This document shows, piece by piece, positions 1 through 7,377 of a DNA stretch of 8,910 nt (the first letter of the stretch is position 1; the number at the start of each line of letters is the position of its first letter). A program made the position numbers and the translations under genes. Source of the DNA: Chloroflexota bacterium (GTDB lineage: Bacteria > Chloroflexota > Anaerolineae > 4572-78 > J111); contig RFJV01000597.1 of assembly GCA_003694775.1 (NCBI GenBank), positions 1 through 8,910 on the forward strand, given 5' to 3'. Under the pieces are notes generated by a model. That model was given only the letters and a program-made list of their open reading frames with translations. It was not told the DNA's origin and searched no databases.

Positions 1-234
1 ACCTATGCCCGGTGCGGCATCATCGTCAACGTGACACCGTTTGAGCCGGAGTGGGAAGGCTACGTTACCCTGGAAATCTCCAACACCACCCCCCTGCCGG
101 CGCGTATCTACGCCAACGAGGGTATTGCCCAGGTGCTGTTCTTCCAGACCGACGAACCCTGCCGGGTTTCGTATGCAGATAAAAAGGGGAAGTATCAGAA
201 ACAGCGGGGTATAACCTTACCAAAAATCAAATAA
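1..234 (+). CDS. dcd: dCTP deaminase, C-terminal part (5' end outside window)
   Basis: This is the 3' end of a dCTP deaminase gene, open in frame 1 from the first base and ending in TAA at 232-234; 77 residues are visible of a family usually near 190. The enzyme converts dCTP to dUTP (some homologues go directly to dUMP) and supplies dTTP synthesis in the cytoplasm. The visible part aligns by eye with the E. coli enzyme. Visible Arg4 in the T-Y-A-R stretch matches the substrate-contacting Arg of the SSxxR motif. The TLEISN segment carries the expected catalytic Glu (visible residue 25). The tail KGKYQ-x-Q-x-GI matches the nucleotide-binding KYxxQxG tail. The fragment alone cannot tell the mono- from the bifunctional subtype. 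It converges on the minus-strand operon and shares the 234-275 terminator with it. The family call is firm; the start is not visible. Confidence 0.93.
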   Translation, partial: TYARCGIIVNVTPFEPEWEGYVTLEISNTTPLPARIYANEGIAQVLFFQTDEPCRVSYADKKGKYQKQRGITLPKIK

Positions 235-275
235 AAAGCTGTAGGGCAACTGCCAGCAGTTGCCCTACAGCTTTT
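234..275. terminator. Bidirectional intrinsic terminator, perfect 20-bp inverted repeat
   Basis: Arms 234-253 and 256-275 are exact reverse complements with two bases between them, so in RNA the stem would be about 19 bp with a tetraloop. The left arm begins with AAAA and the right arm ends with TTTT. Both strands therefore carry a hairpin followed by a U-run: four T on plus, five T on minus (complement of 233-237). It sits between convergent genes, begins at the last base of the dcd stop codon, and ends ten bases before the nuclease stop. It fits a shared terminator for dcd and the four-gene operon. Confidence 0.88.
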
Positions 276-285
276 ACAATCAAAA

Positions 286-1536
286 CTAAAATTCCCCATC
301 CCCTTCGGCAAAGATAGCCTCCGCGTAGCGGAGCAGTTCCTCCTTGCGTTCCGGTGAGGTCTCCCTGGAGTCCAGATACAGCTCCAGAGCCTGGCGGGGG
401 GTCAGCTCCTCCGCCGACACGCCGCGGCCCAGCCGCCGCTGTTGGACGCGGTCAATATCGTGCACAATGCCGGCCACATACTCCGCCGCCGCCAGTTCCT
501 GCCGGATGAGCCGGTCGTCAAGGGCCGGCTCCTGCGACTCCAGCGCCCGGATGATGACCCGCACGATGGCATTCTCCACCGGATGGCGGGCCAGCTCATC
601 CAGGATGTCGGTCATTGGGTCATCAGAGGCGGTCACGTCGATGCGGATGGTGACAAAAGGGCGGGCGTCCACCGGGATGAACTCCCAGTCGGCCTTGCCT
701 CGCTCCAGCCGGACCATCACCACCCCTTTGCGTTCCTTTTCCTCGCCAAAATCAATCCGCTCCAGACTGCCGCAGTAGACAATCGGCGGATGCTGGCCGT
801 TGTTCAGCTCCTGGTGCTTGTGGATATGGCCCAGGGCCACGTAATCCCACACCGGGTTCGCCAGCAGGCTCTTCAGGATAACCACATCGCGGCCAATCAT
901 CACGCTTTGCTCACTGCCCTGCACCGCTCCGCTCACCGACAGGTGCGCGGCCAGCACCGCCGGAATGTCCGGCTGTTTGGCGACCTCCTGGGCCAGTTCG
1001 GTGATGTTTTGGGCCACCATCTCGGATATCAGGCGGTCCAGCTCGTCGATGGGCAGGTTGCGGTAGCTTCCCTGCGCAAGCAGACGGCTCCGCTGGGGGT
1101 AAGGCACGGCGGCTACCTGAAGAAGCTGGCCGCGGCGGCAGGTCACCTGGTGGACGCCTTCCCGGCTGGCAACGATAACTCCGGGCACGTCCAGCACCCC
1201 AAAGATGTCCAGACTGCTGGCGGCCCGGTCTGCAGAAGCCATATCATGATTGCCGACCAGCAGAACCACCGGCACACCGGCATCGCTCAGCCGCTTGATG
1301 CGCCGGGCAAATTCCCGCTGGAAGGTGGGATTGGGGCGCTGGTTCTTGTAGGCGTCGCCGGCAAATATGCAGACATCCACCTCCCGCTCCAGGGCAATGT
1401 CGATGGCCTGGTTCATCCGCCGCAGAAAGTCAACCACCCGGCTGTTCAGCCCGGTCTTGGAATCCAGCCGGCCATAATTCTCCATCCCGATGTGGATGTC
1501 GGCCAGATGCAGTAGATTGATGGGGTGGTTCGTCAT
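286..1536 (-). CDS. sbcD: SbcD/Mre11-family DNA repair exonuclease (metallophosphoesterase)
   Basis: A 416-residue calcineurin-like metallophosphoesterase of the SbcD/Mre11 type, which with its ATPase partner SbcC/Rad50 processes DNA double-strand ends and hairpins. All metal motifs are visible: Asp13 and His15 (ADIHIG), Asp61 (AGDAYKN), the GNHD motif at 95-98, His198 (AAHLS), and His237/His239 (GHIH). The length is close to that of E. coli SbcD. The phosphoesterase core covers about 5-275, followed by a capping or DNA-binding region and a charged helical end. The ATG start follows a GGCAGGT ribosome site and lies 15 nt after the ricT stop, so it is the last gene of the operon. No sbcC follows: the next gene is convergent dcd. 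The partner must be elsewhere, or the protein acts in another complex. Nuclease family is firm; the exact orthology to SbcD is less so. Confidence 0.88.
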   Translation of the reverse strand: MTNHPINLLHLADIHIGMENYGRLDSKTGLNSRVVDFLRRMNQAIDIALEREVDVCIFAGDAYKNQRPNPTFQREFARRIKRLSDAGVPVVLLVGNHDMASADRAASSLDIFGVLDVPGVIVASREGVHQVTCRRGQLLQVAAVPYPQRSRLLAQGSYRNLPIDELDRLISEMVAQNITELAQEVAKQPDIPAVLAAHLSVSGAVQGSEQSVMIGRDVVILKSLLANPVWDYVALGHIHKHQELNNGQHPPIVYCGSLERIDFGEEKERKGVVMVRLERGKADWEFIPVDARPFVTIRIDVTASDDPMTDILDELARHPVENAIVRVIIRALESQEPALDDRLIRQELAAAEYVAGIVHDIDRVQQRRLGRGVSAEELTPRQALELYLDSRETSPERKEELLRYAEAIFAEGDGEF

Positions 1537-1551
1537 GCTGACCTGCCTGGA

Positions 1552-2526
1552 TTATTTCTTTCTTCTTCGCCGCCGGGAGCGTTTGCTTTTACTTTTTGCT
1601 TCCGTGGGAGCCTGTTCCTCTTCCCCCGCCTCGGCAGAACTGCTGGTTTTTTCTGGCTTTTTGGTCTCTGCCGCCGAGGTTTCTGCTGAAGGCGTTTTGG
1701 GTTTATCGCCCGCGGTCAGGGGGGTCAGGTCTGCGGCAGGAACCTCGATGTAGGTTTCGTCCTCACTGCTGTCCAGCTCCAGCAGGACGGTTTCCTTGAG
1801 GATGTTCAGCCCGCGTACGGTAGCCGTCAGTCCATCTTTGGTTTTGACCCGCGTATTCACTTTGGGCAGGTTTTCCCTGGCTTCGGTATAGGCATCGTTT
1901 TCAAAGGCCAGACAGCACAGCAACCGCCCGCACAGGCCGGAAATTTCCGAGGGGGCCAGCGGCAGGCTCTGGTTTTTGGCCATCTTGATAGAAACGGAAT
2001 GGAACTCCGTCAGCCAGCTTGAACAGCAGAGGACCCGCCCGCACCGGCCGTAGCCATCGAGAATTTTGGTCTCGTCCCGTGCTCCCACCTGCCGCATTTC
2101 GATGCGGGTATTGAAGGTGCGGGTCAGCCGGCGTACCAGCTCGCGGAAATCGACCCGCTGTTCGGCCACAAATGAAAAGACCAGCCGGCTGCCGTCGAAG
2201 CTGTACTCCGCCTTGAGGACTTTCATCGACAGGCCCAGCTCCTTGACCAGCTCGATGCATTTTTTGCGTGCCTTTTCCTCCTGAGCCTGATAGGAGACCG
2301 CCTTCAGCAGTTCCACGGGGGTGGCTTTGCGCAGAATATTTTTCAGCTTGCCCTTGATTTCGCTTTCGGGGATTTCTTTGGGTGGGAACACCACTGTTCC
2401 CATTTCGATGCCCCGCGCGGTTTCAACAATAACCCGGTCCCCCGTTTGCAGGTCGGTATAATGGTGCGGCGAAAAGTAGTAAACCTTTGTCACCGGTTGA
2501 AATCTTACCCCTACAACCTTTGGCAT
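1552..2526 (-). CDS. ricT: RicT/YaaT-like PSP1 domain protein with basic C-terminal tail
   Basis: A 324-residue PSP1-superfamily protein. In Bacillus subtilis the homologue RicT (YaaT) forms the Ric (Y) complex with RicA and RicF, carries Fe-S clusters, and influences RNase Y processing, sporulation and competence. The PSP1 core covers about residues 1-265. Two cysteine clusters are clear: Cys162, Cys167 and Cys168 (CGRVLCC), and Cys199, Cys204 and Cys205 (CGRLLCC), the likely cluster ligands. The last 55 residues are low-complexity Ala/Glu/Lys/Ser ending in a run of five Arg and two Lys. Such a tail could bind nucleic acid, but this is inference. The ATG is preceded by AAGGAAG at good spacing, and the gene starts 16 nt after holB. 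The same holB-yaaT order is known in Bacillus, which supports the call. No RicA or RicF gene is in the window. Confidence 0.87.
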   Translation of the reverse strand: MPKVVGVRFQPVTKVYYFSPHHYTDLQTGDRVIVETARGIEMGTVVFPPKEIPESEIKGKLKNILRKATPVELLKAVSYQAQEEKARKKCIELVKELGLSMKVLKAEYSFDGSRLVFSFVAEQRVDFRELVRRLTRTFNTRIEMRQVGARDETKILDGYGRCGRVLCCSSWLTEFHSVSIKMAKNQSLPLAPSEISGLCGRLLCCLAFENDAYTEARENLPKVNTRVKTKDGLTATVRGLNILKETVLLELDSSEDETYIEVPAADLTPLTAGDKPKTPSAETSAAETKKPEKTSSSAEAGEEEQAPTEAKSKSKRSRRRRRKK

Positions 2527-2542
2527 AATTCTTCCTTCTTGG

Positions 2543-3526
2543 CTACAGTCTTGGTAGTTTCAGTAAAACGACTTCCAGATTTAAGCGTGAATTTACATTA
2601 TAATCCAGATTTTTCAAAGCCGAGCGAACCGTTTTGACCACCTCCCCGGCCTGAACCAGGCTGACGGCCCCGGCAACGGGCCTGAGCTGTTCCTGCCAGT
2701 CCAGGTTGACCGGGCGGGTGCGGCTCCCGCTCTTCAAGAGCAGAATGTCTCGCCAGATGCTGAGCCACAGGGCCAGCAGTTCCTGCACCTGCCGCGGGTT
2801 TCGGCTGGCGGTCTGGGCAAAGGCCAGCCGGTTGGCGCGGCTCTGGTGGAGCAGGTCCAGCAGAGATTCCAGGGCCTGGGTCCGCTGTTCCAGGATTGAC
2901 GGGTCTGCCAGGGCCTGCACGGCCCACCCCAGCCGACCGGCAGAAAGCTGGGCCAGCAGGTCGGCCTGCTCCGCTGAAGCCTGCCAGCGGGTTTGCAGGG
3001 CCTCTGCCACCACTGCCGGCGGGATGGGCCGGAGCGATAAAACCTGGCACCGGGAGACGATGGTCGGCAGAAGCAAATTGGGGCTGATGGCGGTCAGCAC
3101 CAGGACGACCTGCGGCGGCGGTTCCTCCAGGGTTTTCAGCAGGGCGTTGGCCGCAGAGGTGGTGGCCCGCTCAAAGCCGCACAGCAGGGCCACCCGGTAG
3201 GGACTTTCTACCGCAGACAGCGACAGGTCTCGCTGAAGGTCGCGGATTTGCTCAATTTTGATGGCCTCGTCTGGCTGGTCAAAAATCCGGACATCGGGGT
3301 GGTTGCCGCTGACTACCTTGAGACAGGAGCGGCACTGCCCGCATGGTTTCTGCGGTCCGGTGCAGTTGAGCCGCTGGGCAAAGTACCGTCCGAGGGTGCT
3401 CTTGCCGACGTGCGCCGGCCCGGTAATGAGCAGGGCGTGGGGAACCTGGCCGGTTTCTATCTGCCGCGCCAGCAGGTCTACCGCCCAATCGTGCCCGATG
3501 ACGGTGGGTGTGGAAAGCGTGGTCAT
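2543..3526 (-). CDS. holB: DNA polymerase III subunit delta' (clamp loader)
   Basis: A 327-residue clamp-loader AAA+ subunit that helps load the beta sliding clamp at the replication fork together with delta and the DnaX subunits. Visible features are a Walker A motif (GPAHVGKS, residues 36-43), a zinc-binding set Cys55/Cys62/Cys65/Cys68, the delta' hallmark ANALLKTLEEPP at 126-137, and the SRC motif at 158-160. The Walker B acidic pair is not conserved (GFERA near 117-121), which is usual for delta' rather than DnaX. The C-terminal third is the less conserved helical collar. The start ATG overlaps the upstream stop as ATGA (3523-3526), so translation is probably coupled to the kinase-like gene. 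Only a weak AGG lies upstream. ricT follows after 16 nt. Confidence 0.92.
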   Translation of the reverse strand: MTTLSTPTVIGHDWAVDLLARQIETGQVPHALLITGPAHVGKSTLGRYFAQRLNCTGPQKPCGQCRSCLKVVSGNHPDVRIFDQPDEAIKIEQIRDLQRDLSLSAVESPYRVALLCGFERATTSAANALLKTLEEPPPQVVLVLTAISPNLLLPTIVSRCQVLSLRPIPPAVVAEALQTRWQASAEQADLLAQLSAGRLGWAVQALADPSILEQRTQALESLLDLLHQSRANRLAFAQTASRNPRQVQELLALWLSIWRDILLLKSGSRTRPVNLDWQEQLRPVAGAVSLVQAGEVVKTVRSALKNLDYNVNSRLNLEVVLLKLPRL

Positions 3527-5232
3527 GGTTTGGCCTGCCGCCGCGGTTGGGGTAGATGGATGGTAAAGGTGGTTCCCTGGTCGGGCTGGCTTTCAACTTC
3601 TATGGCCCCGTTGTGCCGCTCGATGACCGCACGGGTAATGGAGAGGTCGATGTTGCGGTACTGCTCCTCTACCTGAGCAAACGGCTCAAAGATATTGCGC
3701 ATTTCTTCGGGGGTCAGCCCTTTTCCGGTGTCGGAAACGATGACCTGCACTTCCGGGCCTACGGCGCGGGTGATGATTCGCAGTTCGCCGCCGTCCGGCA
3801 TCGCCTGGTAGGCGTTTTTGATGAGATAGTACACCGCCTGCTGAATCTGCTTGCTGTCTACCGGAACCAGCGGCAGATGCGGGTCGAACCCGCGGATGAA
3901 TTTTACCCGGTCGTCTGGCGAGAACTCTTCCACGTATTTCTGCCAGGCGGCTTCTATGATGGCGTTCAGGTCGGTTTCGTGGGGGTGGAATTCTGACTGT
4001 ACGGCAAAATCGAGCAGGCTTTGGGCTGTCTGCCGGACCTGCCGGGCCTGGCGCTGAAGCGATTCCAGCAGGTCCTGGATGTCGCCATTGGTATCCAGGC
4101 GGTGCTTCAACTGCTGGATGTCGTCCAGCATGGTGTTGATGGGCGTGCTGATTTCTCTGGCGATGCCGGCGGCAAAATACCCCAGGGTGACCAGCTTTTC
4201 TGCCTGAAGCAGTTGCTGGGTAACCCGGTTCAGGGCCGCGGTTTTGACCTTGACCATCTTTTCCAGCTTGCGGCTGGATTCTTCGGCCTTGCTCTTGGCC
4301 GAGTAGAGGCGAGCGTAAAGCCGGGCATTGTCAATGGCAATGCTGGCGTAATCGGCCAGGGCAATCAGCAGGTTGAGATGCTGGTCGGTAAAGGGACGGA
4401 CCACCGTTTTGTTGTGCACGGCCAGCACGCCAATCACCCGGTTGCTGACTTTGAGCGGAACATTGATAAGCGACTTGACAAAATAGCCGGTTTTGACTTT
4501 GAAGGAGTCGTCCTGGTTGATGCCGCCAATCATGACAGGACGCCCGGTGCGGACCACATGCCCGGCGATGCTGTCTTCTACCTTGATGCGCAGGTTGGCG
4601 GCGCTGGTTTTGCCCATACCTCGCTCGGCTCGCAGGTAAAGCTCCCCGCTTTCCTGGTCCAGAAGCATCAGCGAGCCTTCTTCCGCGCCGGTCAGGTAGA
4701 CGGCGGCTTCAACAATGCGCCCCAGAATTTGCTCCAGGTCGAGCAGGGATGTAACCGACCGTCCGATGCCGTACAGGAAGCGCAGTTCCTTGACCCGGTT
4801 TTCGAGCTGGCGGTTGACCGTCAGGACGGTCTGGATGAGCCGGTCCCGTTCCTTGCGCAAGCGGGATTCGGTCAGGGCACGGTCGATGGCGTTGACCATT
4901 TCCTCGATGGCAAACGGCTTGATGATGTAATCGCGCGCCCCCAGGCGGAAGGCGCGCACCGCGGTTCCCTCGGAGCCGTGGAAGGTCATCAGGATAGTGG
5001 GAATGTCCAGCCCCTTTTCCCGCAGAGCCTCCAGCAGTTCCAGACCGCCCATTTTGGGCATGACCAGGTCGGAGATTATCAGGTCGACCTCATTGTGCAG
5101 GACAATATTCAGCGCGTCCACGCCGTTATTGGCCCGGAGCATGCGGTATCCGTTGGGGGTCAGAACGTAGTCGTGCAGAAAATGGAGGTTGTCTTCTCTA
5201 TCATCAACTGCCAGGACGGTCTCTCCGGCCAC
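3523..5232 (-). CDS. Receiver-GAF-histidine-kinase-like protein, probable pseudokinase
   Basis: A 569-residue cytoplasmic signalling protein with no membrane segment. Residues 4-120 form a receiver domain with acidic Asp10/Asp11, phospho-acceptor Asp55, Thr83 and Lys105, all intact. A helical linker leads to a GAF sensor domain (about 155-305), then a coiled coil (about 310-345). A dimerisation helix pair (345-410) and a HATPase domain (about 425-562) follow. The HATPase keeps the N-box Asn473, the G1 box DTGKG (501-505) and the F-box FEPF. However, the H-box reads AGIAREI, with Arg359 (AGA) where the phospho-accepting His belongs, and the G2 box GLGL is NIDL (527-530). Autophosphorylation therefore looks unlikely; the output may be allosteric. 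The start is GTG behind GAGGAG with 7-nt spacing; the only nearby upstream ATG runs straight into a stop. It is the first gene of the operon and overlaps holB by 4 nt. Its ligand and partner are unknown. Confidence 0.85.
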   Translation of the reverse strand: MAGETVLAVDDREDNLHFLHDYVLTPNGYRMLRANNGVDALNIVLHNEVDLIISDLVMPKMGGLELLEALREKGLDIPTILMTFHGSEGTAVRAFRLGARDYIIKPFAIEEMVNAIDRALTESRLRKERDRLIQTVLTVNRQLENRVKELRFLYGIGRSVTSLLDLEQILGRIVEAAVYLTGAEEGSLMLLDQESGELYLRAERGMGKTSAANLRIKVEDSIAGHVVRTGRPVMIGGINQDDSFKVKTGYFVKSLINVPLKVSNRVIGVLAVHNKTVVRPFTDQHLNLLIALADYASIAIDNARLYARLYSAKSKAEESSRKLEKMVKVKTAALNRVTQQLLQAEKLVTLGYFAAGIAREISTPINTMLDDIQQLKHRLDTNGDIQDLLESLQRQARQVRQTAQSLLDFAVQSEFHPHETDLNAIIEAAWQKYVEEFSPDDRVKFIRGFDPHLPLVPVDSKQIQQAVYYLIKNAYQAMPDGGELRIITRAVGPEVQVIVSDTGKGLTPEEMRNIFEPFAQVEEQYRNIDLSITRAVIERHNGAIEVESQPDQGTTFTIHLPQPRRQAKP

Positions 5233-5256
5233 AATCTATCTCCTCATCCAGAGCCA

Positions 5257-5273
5257 CCGGTGTCTGCGACCGG
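5257..5273 (-). other. Leader stem-loop upstream of the kinase-like gene
   Basis: A 5-bp inverted repeat (ccggt/accgg) encloses a 7-base loop that reads CGCAGAC on the minus strand. It lies 24 nt upstream of the GTG start, just outside the ribosome site and close to the predicted transcript 5' end. The nfeD leader holds a very similar hairpin (8850-8866). The pairing is short, so a biological role is only a suggestion. Confidence 0.35.
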
Positions 5274-5281
5274 CATGCTGG

Positions 5282-5311
5282 ATTTTAAACGCATCACTTG
5301 TTAGCTGTCAT
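5282..5311 (-). promoter_or_regulatory. Candidate promoter of the four-gene operon
   Basis: On the minus strand ATGACA (5306-5311) and TAAAAT (5282-5287) are separated by 18 bases; each differs from the sigma-70 consensus at one position. Transcription would begin near 5275, about 43 nt before the GTG. A second candidate overlaps it further upstream: TTGCAA (5332-5337), 16-base spacer, TATCAT (5310-5315). The 135-bp gap after the VanW gene must hold any separate promoter for the operon, but neither site is decisive. Confidence 0.4.
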
Positions 5312-5343
5312 GATAAGTGGGGAGGCAAACTTTGCAAATTTTA

Positions 5344-5367
5344 CCGTTGTTCCGGGGAAGCAAGCGG
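5344..5367 (-). terminator. Weak hairpin directly after the VanW gene
   Basis: An imperfect inverted repeat with two bulged G residues (CCGTTGTTCC against GGAAGCAAGCGG) ends one base before the VanW gene stop codon at 5368-5370. On the minus strand it is followed by TAAAATTT rather than a clean U-run. It might be a weak terminator, and read-through into the downstream operon is possible. Confidence 0.25.
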
Positions 5368-7227
5368 CTACGGCCGGGAGGCCGGGCCAACCCCAACCTT
5401 GTAAACGGCTCTCCAGGGACGGTACCGGCTGAAGATGGTGTCCTGGTGTATAACCTGGCCGTTTTCTTTGACCACGCGGGTAACGGTGACATCCATCCCG
5501 TCTTTGGCCCAGTCAACCTGTTTGACCACACCCCGCGGCAGGGTGGAGTCTTTTTCGTATACCGGAGGGTCGTGCTTGACTACGTTGGTGATGACCGGCT
5601 CGCTGATGGTGACTTCCCGGCCTGTGTTGGTGCTGTAGAAGCGGAAGGTGACCGTTCCCTCAACGGTATCGGTTTCGGTCTGGATGAGGAGGTAGTAATC
5701 CGTATCGTTGCGGAATTTAAAGTCTACATCCGGGGTATAGATGGTGGCATCCAGGCCCGGTACCGAGTTGGTTTCGTACCAGCCTACCCGGTAGCCGTGC
5801 GCCCAGCGTTCTACCAGCTCGTAACCGCCAAACAGGGCGGCCCGGAAGGCGGTGGTGCTGACCTGGCACACCCCCCCGCCGATACCCACCGCGGTGCGGT
5901 CGCCATAGATAATGAGCGACTCGTCGAAGCCGGCCTCTTTGGTCACCGGGCCAAGATAGCGGTTGAAGGAAAAAATCTCGCCTGGGGGAATGACCACGCC
6001 GTCAAATTTTGACGCGGCCAGGGCAATGTTGTAAACCCGTCCGGCGCTGGACCCCTTGAAGTAGGTGGTCGCCTCGCTGACCAGCTCCTTGATGCCCAGA
6101 CGGTCAGGCTCTTTACTGGATACCACCGGCGGGGTGATAATGAGCGGCAGTTCCACCGTGTGGGCCGGTTCCGTCTTCAGGGTTTCCAGCAGGTCGGCCA
6201 GCTTTTGGGGCAGGGCCTGCATATCCAGCCGGATACCATCCTGACTCGGCTCCAGGACGACCAGCTTGCCCTGCTCGTCATCAAAGCGGAGGCGAGCGTC
6301 CCGCGGCTCTGTATTGATGGCGCGGGCGATTTTTTCAAAGTAGGGGGTCATCTGCTCCAGATTGAATGCCAGCTCCAGGTAGGAGTTGCCGCTCTGGTCA
6401 AACTTTTCGACCTGCCGGATGAGCTGGGGAAGGGCATCCGGGGGCAGTTTCCACTCTGTAGTCTGGTTGTCGATGCGGGCGGTAAAGAAAAGGGGGCCGC
6501 TGAGCAGGTTTTCGGCCTGCCGGCGGGCAATGGCGATGTCGGCATCGGTGATGGCCGGCTCGATTTTTTGGGCGACCACCTCGACCGTGGTCTGTTCCGG
6601 GGCGCGCAGGGCCGCTTCCAGCCGGGCGCGGCTGGCCTGGCGATGGAGCTTTTGTCCGTAGCGCGCTGGAATTATGTCAATCTCTGTAGTTGGGTGTATA
6701 ATGAGCTGAGCATCCTGCGGTGGATAGTCCACCGCCTGGGCCAGGCGCTGGAGAACATCATTGAGCGGCCCGGAGTCGTATTCGATGACGGGAGAAATTT
6801 CTACCGGTGTGGACAGGAGCTGTATCTGCGCCAGAATGTCGCTGAAGAGATTTCCCTCGCGGCCCACCAGAAAAGCCCTGTCTACCGTTGCCGGAATGTT
6901 CACCCGTGCGCCGAGTTCTTTATCGGTCACACTCCAGCTCTGGTCGTTGAGGGTAATAACCAGGTAGCGCGGGGGGCGCTCAGCCAGGCGTGCAGTCAGC
7001 GTAGCGGCCAGTTCGGCGGGGGTCATCCCGCCAGCCGGAACCCCATCCACCACCACGCCGGGATAGACCTTGTCCAGGTAGACCACCTGGTAGGCCATCA
7101 CGGTAAAGAGGGCGCTTGCCAGGATAACGCCGATGGCAATACCGGCCAGAGCCGGAATCCACAGGTAAGGCAACCGGATGGTTTGCCGCCAGTTGATGGT
7201 TCGTCCAGATTGACCGACTACGCTCAC
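5368..7227 (-). CDS. VanW-family membrane-anchored cell-envelope protein (YoaR-like)
   Basis: A 619-residue protein with a short cytoplasmic N-terminus and one membrane segment (about 22-47), so most of it should lie outside the membrane. Two repeats resembling the YoaR putative peptidoglycan-binding domain cover about 85-210 and 225-345. The VanW domain follows at about 395-515. It shows PPGEIFSFN (414-422), the signature GGGVCQVSTTAF (450-461) with Cys454, the ERWAHGYRVGWY stretch, and LDATIY. Residues 535-612 resemble a G5 domain. VanW occurs as an accessory gene in some vancomycin-resistance clusters, but most family members are housekeeping envelope proteins of unknown biochemical function; no vanA/H/X genes are here, so resistance should not be inferred. 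The start is GTG behind AGGGGA at 8-nt spacing. It has its own strong promoter and stands apart from the neighbours by 135 and 300 bp. Confidence 0.9.
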   Translation of the reverse strand: MSVVGQSGRTINWRQTIRLPYLWIPALAGIAIGVILASALFTVMAYQVVYLDKVYPGVVVDGVPAGGMTPAELAATLTARLAERPPRYLVITLNDQSWSVTDKELGARVNIPATVDRAFLVGREGNLFSDILAQIQLLSTPVEISPVIEYDSGPLNDVLQRLAQAVDYPPQDAQLIIHPTTEIDIIPARYGQKLHRQASRARLEAALRAPEQTTVEVVAQKIEPAITDADIAIARRQAENLLSGPLFFTARIDNQTTEWKLPPDALPQLIRQVEKFDQSGNSYLELAFNLEQMTPYFEKIARAINTEPRDARLRFDDEQGKLVVLEPSQDGIRLDMQALPQKLADLLETLKTEPAHTVELPLIITPPVVSSKEPDRLGIKELVSEATTYFKGSSAGRVYNIALAASKFDGVVIPPGEIFSFNRYLGPVTKEAGFDESLIIYGDRTAVGIGGGVCQVSTTAFRAALFGGYELVERWAHGYRVGWYETNSVPGLDATIYTPDVDFKFRNDTDYYLLIQTETDTVEGTVTFRFYSTNTGREVTISEPVITNVVKHDPPVYEKDSTLPRGVVKQVDWAKDGMDVTVTRVVKENGQVIHQDTIFSRYRPWRAVYKVGVGPASRP

Positions 7228-7243
7228 AGATTAAGTCCCCTGC

Positions 7244-7268
7244 TGTCCAGTATACCTTGCTGTGGACA
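7244..7268 (-). other. Inverted repeat in the VanW gene leader
   Basis: TGTCCA (7244-7249) and TGGACA (7263-7268) form a 6-base inverted repeat 13 bases apart, 16 nt upstream of the GTG start and within the predicted untranslated leader. It could be a leader hairpin or a regulator half-site pair. The arms are short enough to arise by chance. Confidence 0.25.
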
Positions 7269-7315
7269 AAAAACTGTACCCATAACGGGTGATTGCCAGA
7301 CAATTCACCTACGAT

Positions 7316-7343
7316 AATATACCCGCCGGGAACGAACTGTCAA
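7316..7343 (-). promoter_or_regulatory. Probable sigma-70 promoter of the VanW gene
   Basis: On the minus strand a perfect TTGACA -35 box (7338-7343) and a TATATT -10 box (7316-7321) are 16 bases apart. Transcription would start near 7309 and leave a leader of about 80 nt before the GTG. The surrounding sequence is locally AT-rich against a GC-rich background. Confidence 0.62.
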
Positions 7344-7377
7344 TTTATGTAATGTTGTCACCGGGTTCGCGGGCCTT

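Noticed and set aside
442..1515. Long open frame on the plus strand (357 codons) opposite the SbcD gene
   Set aside because: It is a mirror of the high-GC coding strand: His/Gln-rich, without a recognisable domain, while the minus strand carries all metallophosphoesterase motifs.
4021..5304. Long open frame on the plus strand (427 codons) opposite the receiver-GAF gene
   Set aside because: It is a shadow in a codon-aligned antisense frame; composition is odd, with no domain and no ribosome site. The minus-strand gene has clear REC, GAF and HATPase motifs.
5368..7227. Vancomycin-resistance cluster
   Set aside because: Only a VanW-domain protein is present. No vanH, ligase, vanX or VanRS pair is nearby, and VanW proteins are common housekeeping envelope proteins.
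6160..7317. Long open frame on the plus strand (385 codons) opposite the VanW gene
   Set aside because: It is antisense to a well-supported gene, runs through its promoter, and shows no recognisable domain.
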